From Glaciimonas sp. (GTDB lineage: Bacteria; Pseudomonadota; Gammaproteobacteria; Burkholderiales; Burkholderiaceae_D), in NCBI GenBank assembly GCA_012927585.1, contig JABBOY010000024.1, positions 1 to 55,942 on the forward strand: a stretch of 55,942 bases of DNA, read 5' to 3'. The translations under genes were made by a program, and so were the position numbers. Each line of letters begins with the position of its first letter. Positions within the stretch are counted from its first letter, which is position 1. The notes beneath the pieces were generated by a model. That model worked only from the letters and a program-made list of their open reading frames with translations. It had not been told where the DNA came from and did not search any database. Below are positions 46,078 through 55,021 of this stretch, one piece after another.

Positions 46078-46389
46078 ATGAAAACACCAGCAAAACGTTT
46101 GGCACTTGCTTTCATTATGTTGTCCACCCTTGGTGGTTGCGCGGTATATGGGCCAGGCTATCCGTCTGCCTATTACGACACGAGTCCTTATGATCAACCA
46201 CGGCCAGTGTATTATGCGGCTCCAGTCTATGTCGGAGCACCTGCATTCTTCAATTTTGGATATCGGTCTGACGGCGGTTTTCGTGGACATGATGATCATG
46301 GTGATCGTGGTTTTCGTAGGCATGATGGTGGCGATCATGGTGGTGATCGTGGGTTTCGTGGCAATGGCGGCGGTCGCGGCCACAGGTAG
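46078..46389 (+). CDS. Small Tyr/Gly/His-rich lipoprotein
   Basis: A 103-residue protein with a lipoprotein signal (ALAFIMLSTLGGC, lipobox LGGC). The mature part begins AVYGPGYPSAYYDTSPY and ends with Gly/His/Asp/Arg repeats (GDRGFRRHDGGDHGGDRG). ATG at 46078 follows AAGAGG. Function unknown; the His/Asp-rich tail could bind metal. Confidence 0.78.
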   Translation: MKTPAKRLALAFIMLSTLGGCAVYGPGYPSAYYDTSPYDQPRPVYYAAPVYVGAPAFFNFGYRSDGGFRGHDDHGDRGFRRHDGGDHGGDRGFRGNGGGRGHR

Positions 46390-46563
46390 GCAACTGTGTT
46401 TTGCATTTAATTTAACGTGGATACACCACGCGACTATTCAGATGCATCTGCGGGCGCGGCAACTGGTGCCGATTGCGCGCATTACGCAGTTGCACAAGCC
46501 CAATTCTGTTATACGGCGCATAACGTCATTACGGTGTCCGGCCCAAGTCGGGCCAGTGGCTTA

Positions 46564-46883
46564 TTTCGTTGAAGAAGCCGCCAAACTCCTGAATTTTCTT
46601 CATGCCGCCGGACTAGCGGTTGCGGCACCACTTCGCGGACGTGGTTGGCATAGCCTTCGAACGGGTAGCCGATATGAACGCCGAACTGATGCCCGGCTCC
46701 AAAATACTCTTCGATCTTGTGGTGTAGTTATCTGACGTTAACCATGATTTCGCGCACGCCATGCCGGGCCAGATGCTTGATCAGATAGGCCATGACCAGT
46801 TTGCCCAAAATCAGGATTATCGGCTTTGCAGGTCATGGGCCGCACCCGGGTGCCATTGCCTGCAGCCGGAATCATTGCTTCAT
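46564..46883 (-). pseudogene. Decayed sugar-phosphate nucleotidyltransferase gene
   Basis: On the minus strand, pieces of a GalU/ManC-type nucleotidyltransferase can be read in changing frames: MK then MIPAAGNGTRVRPMT after a one-base loss; then LGKLVMAYLIKHLARHGVRE, EIMVNV and a stop; then KIEEYFGAGHQFGVHIGYPF with EGYANHVREVVPQP; then GMKKIQEFGGFFNE. At least three frameshifts and one stop break it, and the rest of the gene is not recognisable. It lies directly after the phosphoribosyltransferase gene, overlapping its end by 4 bases. Confidence 0.8.
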
Positions 46884-47569
46884 AATTTCTTTTCAGGATC
46901 ATCTCTTTGTACGTTGTAGACGCTACGCGTTGATTGTTGCAGGATCGCGGCGACCTCAGTGTCATCCACTGCGGTAAAGTCGCGGTAAAACTGGCTTACC
47001 GCATGAAAATCGGCCACTGTCAGCAGGCACACCACCGCATCGGCAAAAGGTGCCACGGCCTTGATGCTCTCGGGAGGAGCGACGGGAGTAACGCAAATAA
47101 GTGTGTCTGGATTTTGCAAGCGGACTGCCTTGAGCGCTGCAATCATAGTCGAACCGGTTGCGATGCCGTCATCCAGCAGCAGTACAATGCGGCCCTTCAC
47201 ATTGATGGCGGGCCGCAGCGGCATGTAGGTGCTGCGGCGTTTTCGCATTACTTCCTTCTGGTACTGTTGTTCCACTGTCAAGCTGGTGGCGTCGATGTCG
47301 CTCGCGTCCACTTCCATGTTCATAGTGGTATTGCCCGCTTCATCGATCGCACCGATCGCGTATTCCAGATTGCCGGGTGCCCGCAGTTTGCGCACCAGCA
47401 CGATATCGAGTTCACCGCCCAGGCGTTCAGCGATGATCTTTCCCATCGGTACTGCGCCGCGCGGAATGGCGAGAACGAGCGGATTACATCCCCGATATGC
47501 CTGCAGGCAATCAACCAATTGCACTGCAGCATCTGTACGATCCGTGAAGCCTTGATTCGGTGTATGCAT
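46880..47569 (-). CDS. Phosphoribosyltransferase-family protein
   Basis: A 229-residue type I PRTase-like protein. The PRPP-binding loop is IVLLLDDGIATGSTMIAAL; earlier VLAIPRGAVPMGKIIAERLG and LDIVLVRKLRAPGNLEYAIG match the family. ATG at 47569 is preferred over an upstream in-frame start because the conserved fold begins soon after. These proteins are often near dienelactone-hydrolase or stress genes, and their base substrate is unknown. Confidence 0.9.
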   Translation of the reverse strand: MHTPNQGFTDRTDAAVQLVDCLQAYRGCNPLVLAIPRGAVPMGKIIAERLGGELDIVLVRKLRAPGNLEYAIGAIDEAGNTTMNMEVDASDIDATSLTVEQQYQKEVMRKRRSTYMPLRPAINVKGRIVLLLDDGIATGSTMIAALKAVRLQNPDTLICVTPVAPPESIKAVAPFADAVVCLLTVADFHAVSQFYRDFTAVDDTEVAAILQQSTRSVYNVQRDDPEKKL

Positions 47570-47744
47570 GGCGCTCACCCTCCCTCTTACGAAGAATAAT
47601 AGCAACGATCAACACTATGTTGCGCATTCTCAAACCAGGCGCAAGCAGATGAACAAGCTGCGGGCGAGCCTAAGCAGAATTCCCGCGTACCTCCATCATC
47701 GCGCCATTTTTTACCACTTATAGATTAAAACTGATTGCTCAATA

Positions 47745-47772
47745 AAACAATCCGGCATAAGCCGGATTGTTT
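47745..47772 (-). terminator. Terminator after glnB
   Basis: A perfect 12-bp stem (AAACAATCCGGC / GCCGGATTGTTT) with loop ATAA, 20 bases past the glnB stop on the minus strand, with an A-rich sequence on the side giving the U-run. Confidence 0.85.
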
Positions 47773-47791
47773 ATTTTCAATTCAAATCAAA

Positions 47792-48172
<381 letters not shown>

Positions 48173-49786
48173 TCATTCGAAAAAACGGGATGTAATGGGA
48201 TAGCGCCAGTCGCGCCCGAACGCCCGGTGCGTAATGCGAATCCCTACCGGCGCCTGGCGCCGCTTGTATTCGTTGATCTTGATCAGGCGCGTGATGCGTT
48301 CCACGTCTTCCTGGCGATAGCCTGCAGCGAGAATCTCGGCAATACTCAAATTCTGCTCCATATACATCTGCATGATGGCGTCCAGTATTTCGTAAGGCGG
48401 CAATGAATCCTGATCGGTCTGATCGAGCCGCAACTCGGCCGATGGCGCACGAGTCAGAATACGGCTTGGAATGACGTCCGATAAAGTATTGCGATAATCG
48501 CACAAACGGTACACCAGCGTCTTCGCGATGTCCTTGATCACCGCGAAACCGCCCGCCATATCGCCGTACAGGGTGCAGTAACCGACCGCCATTTCGCTTT
48601 TGTTGCCGGTGGTCAGCACAATCGTACCGTGCTTGTTCGACAGCGCCATCAAAATGGTGCCACGGATGCGGGCTTGAATGTTTTCTTCGGTGGCATCTTC
48701 CTTGAGGCCCTTGAATTCCTCGGCCAAGGTGGTGCGAAAGGCGTCAAAGCAATCGTTAATCGGAATTTCATCGTAGCGCACGCCGATCCGGCGAACCATT
48801 TCACGCGAATCCAGCCAAGAAATGTCGGCCGTATACTTTGATTGCATCATCACGGTACGCACGCGGTCAGCGCCCAGCGCATCGACTGCAATCGCCAGCG
48901 TCAATGCGGAATCGACGCCGCCCGAGAGACCGATGATCACACTGGGAAAGCCATTCTTGCCGACATAATCGCGCACGCCCAGCACCAGCGCCTGGTACAC
49001 TTGGGCCTCGATTGGCAACGCATTGGCGACATGGCTGCTCTGCGGCACGCCATCGATAAATTCGATCACCTGCAACGCTTCTTTGCAATGCGCCAATTGG
49101 GCGCAAACGCCACCGGTGGCATCCATCACGAACGAATTGCCGTCAAAAATCAGTTCATCCTGGCCGCCGACCAGATTCGCATAGACCAGCGCCAAGCCTT
49201 GCGCGCTGACGTTCTCGCGCAAGACTTTAAAGCGCACGTCCTGCTTATTCATGTGATAGGGCGAGCCGTTTGGAATCAGCAGCACTTGCGCACCGGCAGC
49301 TTTAGCGCGCAATGGCGCATGCGCAGACCAGGCGTCTTCACAGATATTGATGCCGAATGCAACGCCCTTTACCTGGAACACCACCGGCGCGTCGTGCGAG
49401 GAAAAATAGCGCCGCTCGTCAAACACGGTGTTGTTCGGCAATGCGAACTTGCAATAGGTCGCCAGCACCGCGCCACCCACCAGCACCGAGGCCGCGTTGT
49501 ACTGCGCGCCATCGCGCAGTATCGGATGACCGACTACCACATGCAAGTCTTTGAACTGGGCCAAATCGGCTGTCAGCGCGTCGAAAGTTTCAGCGGTTTT
49601 TGCGTAGAATGCCTGACGCAGCAACAAGTCTTCCGGCGGATAGCCGACCAGTGATAACTCGGGCGTGAGCACGATATCAGCACCCTGCGCGGCGGCGCGG
49701 CGGGAAAAATCGAGGATTTTGGCGCGGTTGCCGGCCAAGTCTCCGACGATGCTGTTAATTTGGGCTATGGCGACTTTAACTGTCAT
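48173..49786 (-). CDS. nadE: Glutamine-dependent NAD+ synthetase
   Basis: A 537-residue two-domain enzyme making NAD from deamido-NAD. The N-terminal nitrilase-like glutaminase starts MTVKVAIAQINSIVGD and holds the catalytic Cys in GINICEDAW; the C-terminal synthetase domain has the PP-loop IGLSGGVDSALTLAI and LTTGNKSEMAVGYCTLYGDM. ATG at 49786 is chosen over 49840 from homology of the start. glnB follows. Confidence 0.97.
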   Translation of the reverse strand: MTVKVAIAQINSIVGDLAGNRAKILDFSRRAAAQGADIVLTPELSLVGYPPEDLLLRQAFYAKTAETFDALTADLAQFKDLHVVVGHPILRDGAQYNAASVLVGGAVLATYCKFALPNNTVFDERRYFSSHDAPVVFQVKGVAFGINICEDAWSAHAPLRAKAAGAQVLLIPNGSPYHMNKQDVRFKVLRENVSAQGLALVYANLVGGQDELIFDGNSFVMDATGGVCAQLAHCKEALQVIEFIDGVPQSSHVANALPIEAQVYQALVLGVRDYVGKNGFPSVIIGLSGGVDSALTLAIAVDALGADRVRTVMMQSKYTADISWLDSREMVRRIGVRYDEIPINDCFDAFRTTLAEEFKGLKEDATEENIQARIRGTILMALSNKHGTIVLTTGNKSEMAVGYCTLYGDMAGGFAVIKDIAKTLVYRLCDYRNTLSDVIPSRILTRAPSAELRLDQTDQDSLPPYEILDAIMQMYMEQNLSIAEILAAGYRQEDVERITRLIKINEYKRRQAPVGIRITHRAFGRDWRYPITSRFFE

Positions 49787-49884
49787 GATAAAAAAATAAT
49801 GGAATTCGGCGAATGATGCTGCAGCGATTACACAGCGCATGAATTATTAAAACAGGGCTTACACAAAATACTGCTGTTTTACCA

Positions 49885-49938
49885 GTAGTGCGGGCCTCCG
49901 TGCCTGCAACCCGATGCAGGCACGGAGGCCTGCACTAC
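49885..49938. repeat. GC-rich palindromic repeat, copy 4
   Basis: Arms as in copy 2 (left GTAGTGCGGGCCTCCGTGCC, one change from copy 2) separated by the six bases ACCCGA. It lies between the divergent nadE and GNAT genes, 37 bases before the GNAT start, so here it sits in a 5' region. Confidence 0.9.
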
Positions 49939-49975
49939 TGAATAAAATCAAGCACTAAAAAAGGCGAACCAACCC

Positions 49976-51148
49976 ATGAATTATCGCACGCGAATCATCT
50001 CTTCCCTGTCGGAGGTTGGACAACAAGATTGGGATTCGCTGGTGCAACTGCAAGCCGACGCCAACCCTTTCCTGTCTTTCGCCTTCCTGGATGCGCTGCA
50101 TGCGACCGGTTGCGCCAGCGCCGAGACCGGCTGGCAGCCGCAATACCTGACACTGTGGCAAGACGATGCGCAGGAAAATGCGCAGCTGGCGGCGGCACTG
50201 CCGCTGTATGCGAAATCCCATTCCTACGGCGAATACGTGTTCGACTGGGCCTGGGCCGATGCCTACCAGCGCCACGGTCTGGATTATTATCCAAAACTGC
50301 TGACGGCGATCCCATTCACCCCGGTCACCGGGAGCCGCTTGCTGGCACGCGATGATGCGGCCCGCGCGGCCCTGATACAGGTATTGCGCGCATTGCAGGC
50401 CGACAGCGCAGTATCGTCCTGCCACATCCTGTACCCGCCGCAAGCCCAAGCCTTGCAATTGGAGCAAGCCGGTTATTTGTTGCGCACCGGCGTGCAATTT
50501 CACTGGATCAATGCCGGCTATCGGCATTTCGACGATTTTCTGTCCACACTGGAGCACAAGAAGCGCAAGAACATCCGTGCCGAGCGACGCAAAGTCGCTA
50601 AGGCCGGCATCACTTTTCGACATATCGCAGGCAATTGCGCGACCGAATCGGACTGGGTGTTTTTCAACCGCTGCTATGCCAACACGTATACCGAACATCA
50701 TTCTTCGCCTTATCTGAATCTGGATTTTTTCCTGCGCATCGGCGCTACCATGCCGCACAATATTCTACTGATTGAAGCGCTGCGCGACGGCCGTCCGATT
50801 GCCTGTTCGCTATTGATCCACGATCAGAACACCCTGTACGGCCGTTACTGGGGTGCGCTGGAGCATGTGCCGTGCCTGCACTTTGAAACCGCGTATTACC
50901 AACCGCTGGAATTTTGCATTGCGCACGGCATCGGCCGCTTTGAAGGCGGTGCACAGGGCGAACACAAGATGGCGCGCGGCTTTTTGCCACAAAAAACCTG
51001 GTCGGCACACTGGCTGGCACACCCCGCATTTGCCGATGCAATCGAACGCTTCCTGACGCGCGAAAGTGGCGGCATAGAAGCGTATATGGATGAATTGAAC
51101 GAACGCAACCCGTTCAAACCGGTACCGGCAGCACATTCGAGAACGTAG
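49976..51148 (+). CDS. GNAT-type acyltransferase (DUF482/COG3146)
   Basis: A 390-residue protein of the family annotated as peptidogalycan biosynthesis or GNAT N-acetyltransferase. Seen are LQADANPFLSFAFLDAL near the start, HKKRKNIRAERRKVAKAGI (a family hallmark), IACSLLIHDQNTLYGRYWG, and the C-terminal RFEGGAQGEHKMARGF. Substrate unknown; acyltransferase fold inferred from the family. Confidence 0.9.
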   Translation: MNYRTRIISSLSEVGQQDWDSLVQLQADANPFLSFAFLDALHATGCASAETGWQPQYLTLWQDDAQENAQLAAALPLYAKSHSYGEYVFDWAWADAYQRHGLDYYPKLLTAIPFTPVTGSRLLARDDAARAALIQVLRALQADSAVSSCHILYPPQAQALQLEQAGYLLRTGVQFHWINAGYRHFDDFLSTLEHKKRKNIRAERRKVAKAGITFRHIAGNCATESDWVFFNRCYANTYTEHHSSPYLNLDFFLRIGATMPHNILLIEALRDGRPIACSLLIHDQNTLYGRYWGALEHVPCLHFETAYYQPLEFCIAHGIGRFEGGAQGEHKMARGFLPQKTWSAHWLAHPAFADAIERFLTRESGGIEAYMDELNERNPFKPVPAAHSRT

Positions 51149-51221
51149 GAAAGCGTAGTATTTTGCCTGATAAATTTATAAAAAATACAATATTCAGAAC
51201 CTCCACTAGACAGAAATACAC

Positions 51222-51497
51222 ATGGACCAACAATTTGAAGACGGCTTGCGCATGCGTAAGCAAGTCATGGGCGACACTTTTGTGGAGAAAGCGTTTGCCG
51301 GCGTCGATAGTTTCACTGCGCCGCTGCAGGATTTCGTCACGCGCAACGCCTGGGGTACGGTCTGGTGTCGCGACGGGCTGGATCTGAAAACCCGCAGTCT
51401 GATGACGCTTTCAATGCTCACGGCACTGGGCCGCGCGCATGAAATACGGGGCCATGTACGGGGTGCGGTCAACAACGGCGCCAGCAACATAGTCTAA
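51222..51497 (+). pseudogene. Carboxymuconolactone decarboxylase-like gene, 3' truncated
   Basis: The 91-residue reading frame matches the N-terminal three quarters of PcaC-like proteins (FEDGLRMRKQVMGDTFVEKA, NAWGTVWCRDGLDLKTRSL, RAHEIRGHVRGAVNNG), including the catalytic-type His-x-x-GA segment. The family normally continues about 35 residues past NNG; here it reads ASNIV and stops. DNA beyond about 51487 is AT-rich and unrelated, so the gene seems cut by a rearrangement or insertion. It has no pca neighbours. Confidence 0.75.
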
Positions 51498-51625
51498 AAA
51501 TGACGATATATTTTATTTTTTTCGCATCTAATTATGCTATAAAGTTTTTTCATGTTTTTCGTGTCTTTCGTGGAAATCCATAACATCAGTTATTTAATCT
51601 CACTTGGTTTGCAACTTGAATTTCC

Positions 51626-52429
51626 ATGAGCATTTATAGAAAATTTGAACAGTGGGATTTTATGCGTTGCGCAGATATTGAAATTGTTCGCGCACGTATG
51701 GGGCCATGTGGCCTCGGAAAGCATTTCCATGACAAATGGTCAATTGGTCTGATTTTGCAGGGAGTCTGTCAGTTCAATAGTGGCAATCAACACTATCAAG
51801 TTACTGAATCGGGGCTCTTCATCATTCCTCCTTACGAGGTACATGAATGCGCAGCTGCCAGTAGCAGTGTGGCTTATCAAGTGATGTACATAGCGGATGC
51901 GCTATTGGCAACTGCGGCACCATCCCTGCACCGTTTCTTTTCAGGAAACTCGGTTAGGGTGGAAGAACTTCCAGTACGACTTACCCAATTGCTGCTGCAC
52001 ATCGCAGAAAAACAAGATGATAATTTATTGCTGAATGATTGCTTTCGCCAGCTTGATCTCTTTTTCTACCATTCAGACGCATCCGTCATTCCTAAATCTA
52101 GCCATTCATTACAAGATGCGTTGCACCTTGTCTGGAGTGAAGCGGTTGATTTAAAGAAAATAACAGAGGCCACCAAGTACAGCCGCTGGCATGCTATTCA
52201 TACTTTCAGTCAGCAAATCGGGCTGTCTCCTCGCCTATATCTACGCCAGCTTAGGGTATTGAAGGCACGCCATATGCTGCAGGAAGGCAGACCACTGGCT
52301 GAAGTAGCCAATGACCTGCATTTTGCGGATCAGGCACATTTCTGCAGAACATTCAAAAGTGTCTTCGGGGTGTCGCCGGGCAAACTGCAGCGAGTGATGC
52401 TAGGAAAATCACCCAGTGAAAACCTATAA
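51626..52429 (+). CDS. AraC-family transcriptional regulator
   Basis: A 267-residue regulator with an N-terminal cupin-like effector domain (HDKWSIGLILQGVCQF, GLFIIPPYEVHEC) and two C-terminal helix-turn-helix motifs (RLYLRQLRVLKARHMLQEG, ADQAHFCRTFKSVFGVSPG). This architecture often controls LysE-type exporters. It converges on the lysE-like gene of the adjacent operon and is its likely regulator. Base composition is lower in G+C than the chromosome to the left. Confidence 0.92.
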   Translation: MSIYRKFEQWDFMRCADIEIVRARMGPCGLGKHFHDKWSIGLILQGVCQFNSGNQHYQVTESGLFIIPPYEVHECAAASSSVAYQVMYIADALLATAAPSLHRFFSGNSVRVEELPVRLTQLLLHIAEKQDDNLLLNDCFRQLDLFFYHSDASVIPKSSHSLQDALHLVWSEAVDLKKITEATKYSRWHAIHTFSQQIGLSPRLYLRQLRVLKARHMLQEGRPLAEVANDLHFADQAHFCRTFKSVFGVSPGKLQRVMLGKSPSENL

Positions 52430-52477
52430 CCATCACCGATAAAAACCAGTCTAAGGCGGTAATATAAGCCGACAAGG

Positions 52478-53101
52478 CTAGAAGACAATACTAATAACAG
52501 ACAATAACAACAACAGCGCCATTATCATATTAAAGCGGTGAATCAGCCTTGGCTGTTTAAGCAAATTTTTTGCCGTGGCCCCTAAGATAGCCCAAGCGGC
52601 AATCGAAGGAAAACAGATCGTCATAAACAGCAGCGCCATGATGATCACGCTTATCTGGTATGCCGCGCCAGGGATTGTGTAGGTGGAGACCCCGGCTGCG
52701 GCGACTATCCAAGCTTTGGGATTGACCCATTGCGCCAATAATCCGTCCAAAAAAGATGGTGGGGTTTTGAGGCTGACATCCGAGGCGGTATCTTCCGATT
52801 TGAACAACTTGTAAGCTAAGTAACAAAGAAACAGACCACCCACCACCTTTAGCGAGGTTAGTAGCCAGGGAGTTGCGCTCAGTATTTCCCCCAGTCCCAT
52901 GCCTACCGCAAATAGCAATAAAGAGAAGCCCAATGTGGCCCCCATGATTTGCGGCAACGTTCGGCGCACGCCAAAGCTGATGCCAGATGAGACAGCGATA
53001 ATATTTATCGGCCCAGGCGAAGCCGATGTGACAAAGGCATACAGCATGACCGGCAGCCATAGGTTTTGCAGTGTTTGCAGTTCGACTTGAGAAAATGTCA
53101 T
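52478..53101 (-). CDS. LysE/RhtB-family exporter
   Basis: A 207-residue membrane protein with about six transmembrane helices. The family motif is SASPGPINIIAVSSG (about residues 26-40), with WVNPKAWIVAAAGVSTY later. Such proteins export amino acids or close analogues. It is the last gene of the minus-strand operon that begins at 55692, 73 bases after the molybdoenzyme gene, and would export its product or an intermediate. Confidence 0.92.
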   Translation of the reverse strand: MTFSQVELQTLQNLWLPVMLYAFVTSASPGPINIIAVSSGISFGVRRTLPQIMGATLGFSLLLFAVGMGLGEILSATPWLLTSLKVVGGLFLCYLAYKLFKSEDTASDVSLKTPPSFLDGLLAQWVNPKAWIVAAAGVSTYTIPGAAYQISVIIMALLFMTICFPSIAAWAILGATAKNLLKQPRLIHRFNMIMALLLLLSVISIVF

Positions 53102-53174
53102 GATATTTTTTCGCTTTGCTGAGGCGCATTGCTGGTGACTGAACGCCAGTTTATCAGTAGATTTTCTGTGAAAT

Positions 53175-53834
53175 TCACCATTCAGTGACCTCTCCGGCCT
53201 GTGCTGTAAATTGATGTTGGCGGGTATCTACAGACCAGTAGCGCTTGGGCTTAATAGTGCCGTCCACCGGATAACCTGCTAAATCTTCCCAATGTCCCAG
53301 CCTGGCATTGTCAACAAGTTCAAGGCGTGCGAGTCCCTTGACGTTTTTGTAGTTATATAGGCCAAAATCGATGAAGCGCAAAGGATAGCCTTGCTCCAGA
53401 GGTAAAAACTTCCCATCTACTGCGTAGGCAAGAATAGCGTTGCGCTGTAAAGCCCCATTTAAATCAATCCATGATTCATATATTCCTTTATCTGATGTAC
53501 CTATGCTAATTTGCTTAAGATAGTGGTGTTTTTCAATTTTATGAATGGCACCAATATTTTTGAACAAATCATTGAGGAGAACACCGGTCCATTCACGCTT
53601 GATGGTCCAGTTGCATACGCAAACCATGCGTCTCAACTGGGTTGTGCGTGGCAATTTCAGTAGATCTTGATAGTTCAAAACATATTCTTTCCCATCCCCC
53701 ACATCAATACTTAATTTCCAATCTGCTTCGTTAACTGTGTGCAACCCTTCTTGGTAATAGCGCAGCGATGACGGTTTTTTGTCCAGGTTGGGAGTTTTAT
53801 AGGAAGGGGCTTCAGTTAGACTGAGTGTAGTCAT
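53175..53834 (-). CDS. Sulfite-oxidase-fold molybdopterin protein
   Basis: A 219-residue protein of the Oxidored_molyb domain family. VCVCNWTIKREWTGVLLNDLF in parts contains the candidate Mo-ligand Cys (72 or 74, by analogy to TLVCAGN in sulfite oxidases). LPLEQGYPLRF and NVKGLARLELVD match the later conserved loops. There is no signal peptide or Tat motif, so it appears cytoplasmic, unlike YedY or SoxC. It starts 10 bases after the FGE-like gene. A redox step on the operon's product is the simplest role, but no substrate is known. Confidence 0.85.
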   Translation of the reverse strand: MTTLSLTEAPSYKTPNLDKKPSSLRYYQEGLHTVNEADWKLSIDVGDGKEYVLNYQDLLKLPRTTQLRRMVCVCNWTIKREWTGVLLNDLFKNIGAIHKIEKHHYLKQISIGTSDKGIYESWIDLNGALQRNAILAYAVDGKFLPLEQGYPLRFIDFGLYNYKNVKGLARLELVDNARLGHWEDLAGYPVDGTIKPKRYWSVDTRQHQFTAQAGEVTEW

Positions 53835-53844
53835 TCTTAATGGC

Positions 53845-54600
53845 TCATTTTTCGTTGATAACACATCGGAAGCCCACGATATTGTCTCGGAGCGTTGGTG
53901 GATAATAGTCCCTGCTACTGCAGCGCAAATAGTCCTCGTTATGAAGACCAGATCCACCACGGAGGATGTGATCGTCTATTTCTTCTGTCCAGTAACGTGG
54001 ATCAAGACACGTGAGGTCCCAAATATAGTTGCTGGAGGCATTGTCTTGACACCATTCCCCTACATTGCCTGCAAAGTCCATGCCGCCCTTTGGAGTGGCC
54101 CCCAAAGGAAATGCATAAACTAACGCAGAACGGCGATGTAGCTCAGTGGGGTCGCAGTCTATGGCGTAGAGAGCGTGTTGGACCGTGGGCTCGTCACTAC
54201 CCCATGGGTAGCGACGGCCGTCAGTGCCGCGTGCAGACTTTTCCCATTGGGCTTCTGTCGGGAGTTCTTTGTCGAGATATTTTGCATAGGCAGAAGCTTC
54301 CCACCAACTAACACCAGTGACAGGTTGATCGTCAGCATTCCAGTTGTCATCCAGCCAATACAAAGGAAATTGTAGGCTTCTCTTTTGGATGAAGTTCCAA
54401 CCAGCGGCACTCCAATAGCCTGGTGTGTGGTAGCCGCCATCTTCAATAAAGCGACGGTAAGCCCGGTTAGTGATGGGGTAACGATCGATGTAGAAAGCTA
54501 CTAGTTCGACGGTGTGGCAGGGCTGCTCATTGGGGGATTCATTACTACCCATGATGAAGGGGCCGCTTTCGATATATACCATGTCTTTTAGTTTGTTCAT
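53845..54600 (-). CDS. SUMF1/FGE-fold protein without the catalytic cysteine pair
   Basis: A 251-residue formylglycine-generating-enzyme family protein: MVYIESGPFIMGSNESPNEQ at the start, PVTGVSWWEASAYA (93-106), LPTEAQWEKSARG (113-125), AGNVGEWCQDN (177-187), RGGS (214-217) and GFRC (243-246). In true FGE the segment after GGS carries two copper-binding Cys (LCHxxYC); here it reads GLHNEDYLRC, so both positions are changed. No sulfatase gene is nearby. It may be a different oxygenase-like or scaffold member of the fold. It starts 10 bases after the DUF2000 gene. Confidence 0.88.
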   Translation of the reverse strand: MNKLKDMVYIESGPFIMGSNESPNEQPCHTVELVAFYIDRYPITNRAYRRFIEDGGYHTPGYWSAAGWNFIQKRSLQFPLYWLDDNWNADDQPVTGVSWWEASAYAKYLDKELPTEAQWEKSARGTDGRRYPWGSDEPTVQHALYAIDCDPTELHRRSALVYAFPLGATPKGGMDFAGNVGEWCQDNASSNYIWDLTCLDPRYWTEEIDDHILRGGSGLHNEDYLRCSSRDYYPPTLRDNIVGFRCVINEK

Positions 54601-54610
54601 ATCTGATTTC

Positions 54611-55021
54611 TTATCGCAATAGCGATAGGCTACCTGTGAGCGACTTGATAAGTTGCGTAGCTCCGAACAGGCAAATACCAAAATATTGCAACTGCTCGGA
54701 GGATGTTTCTTTCAGCAATCCAACATAATCGCTATAAGTCTTGGTTTGTTGGGCAATGTTAGAAACATCGATGACTTGGAGACCATAATGTGCTTGGCCT
54801 TTGGCCTTTTCTCTTATCATGGCAATATCCTCCTTAGTGCTGCCAAGGATGGGCATGACAATGGTGGTGATACCAGGATGCATGTCTCCGTCTTTATCAT
54901 GTAAGTCATGACCTACTAACTCAGGATGGTTTTTTCCTAGGCTTAGTGCGAGTACTGCACAGGTATTAGCGATAAGGCCGATAGGCAGGGTATTGTCTAC
55001 AACAAAGATGCATTTGTTCAT
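54611..55021 (-). CDS. DUF2000 family protein
   Basis: A 136-residue cytoplasmic protein. The pattern CIFVVDNTLPIGLIANTCAV and LSLGKNHPELVGHDLHDKDG followed by HPGITTIVMPIL is that of DUF2000, a family of unknown function with a fold related to peptidyl-tRNA hydrolase 2. It overlaps the upstream BacA-like gene by ATGA, so translation is coupled. Its place inside a biosynthetic-looking operon may be the best clue to its function. Confidence 0.82.
   Translation of the reverse strand: MNKCIFVVDNTLPIGLIANTCAVLALSLGKNHPELVGHDLHDKDGDMHPGITTIVMPILGSTKEDIAMIREKAKGQAHYGLQVIDVSNIAQQTKTYSDYVGLLKETSSEQLQYFGICLFGATQLIKSLTGSLSLLR

Noticed and set aside
46106-46735. 209-residue plus-strand frame over the small lipoprotein and the pseudogene
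   Set aside because: It runs out of frame through a signal-peptide gene and antisense to identifiable nucleotidyltransferase remnants.
53845-54600. Calling this gene a functional formylglycine-generating enzyme
   Set aside because: The two active-site cysteine positions are His and Leu and no sulfatase gene is present.
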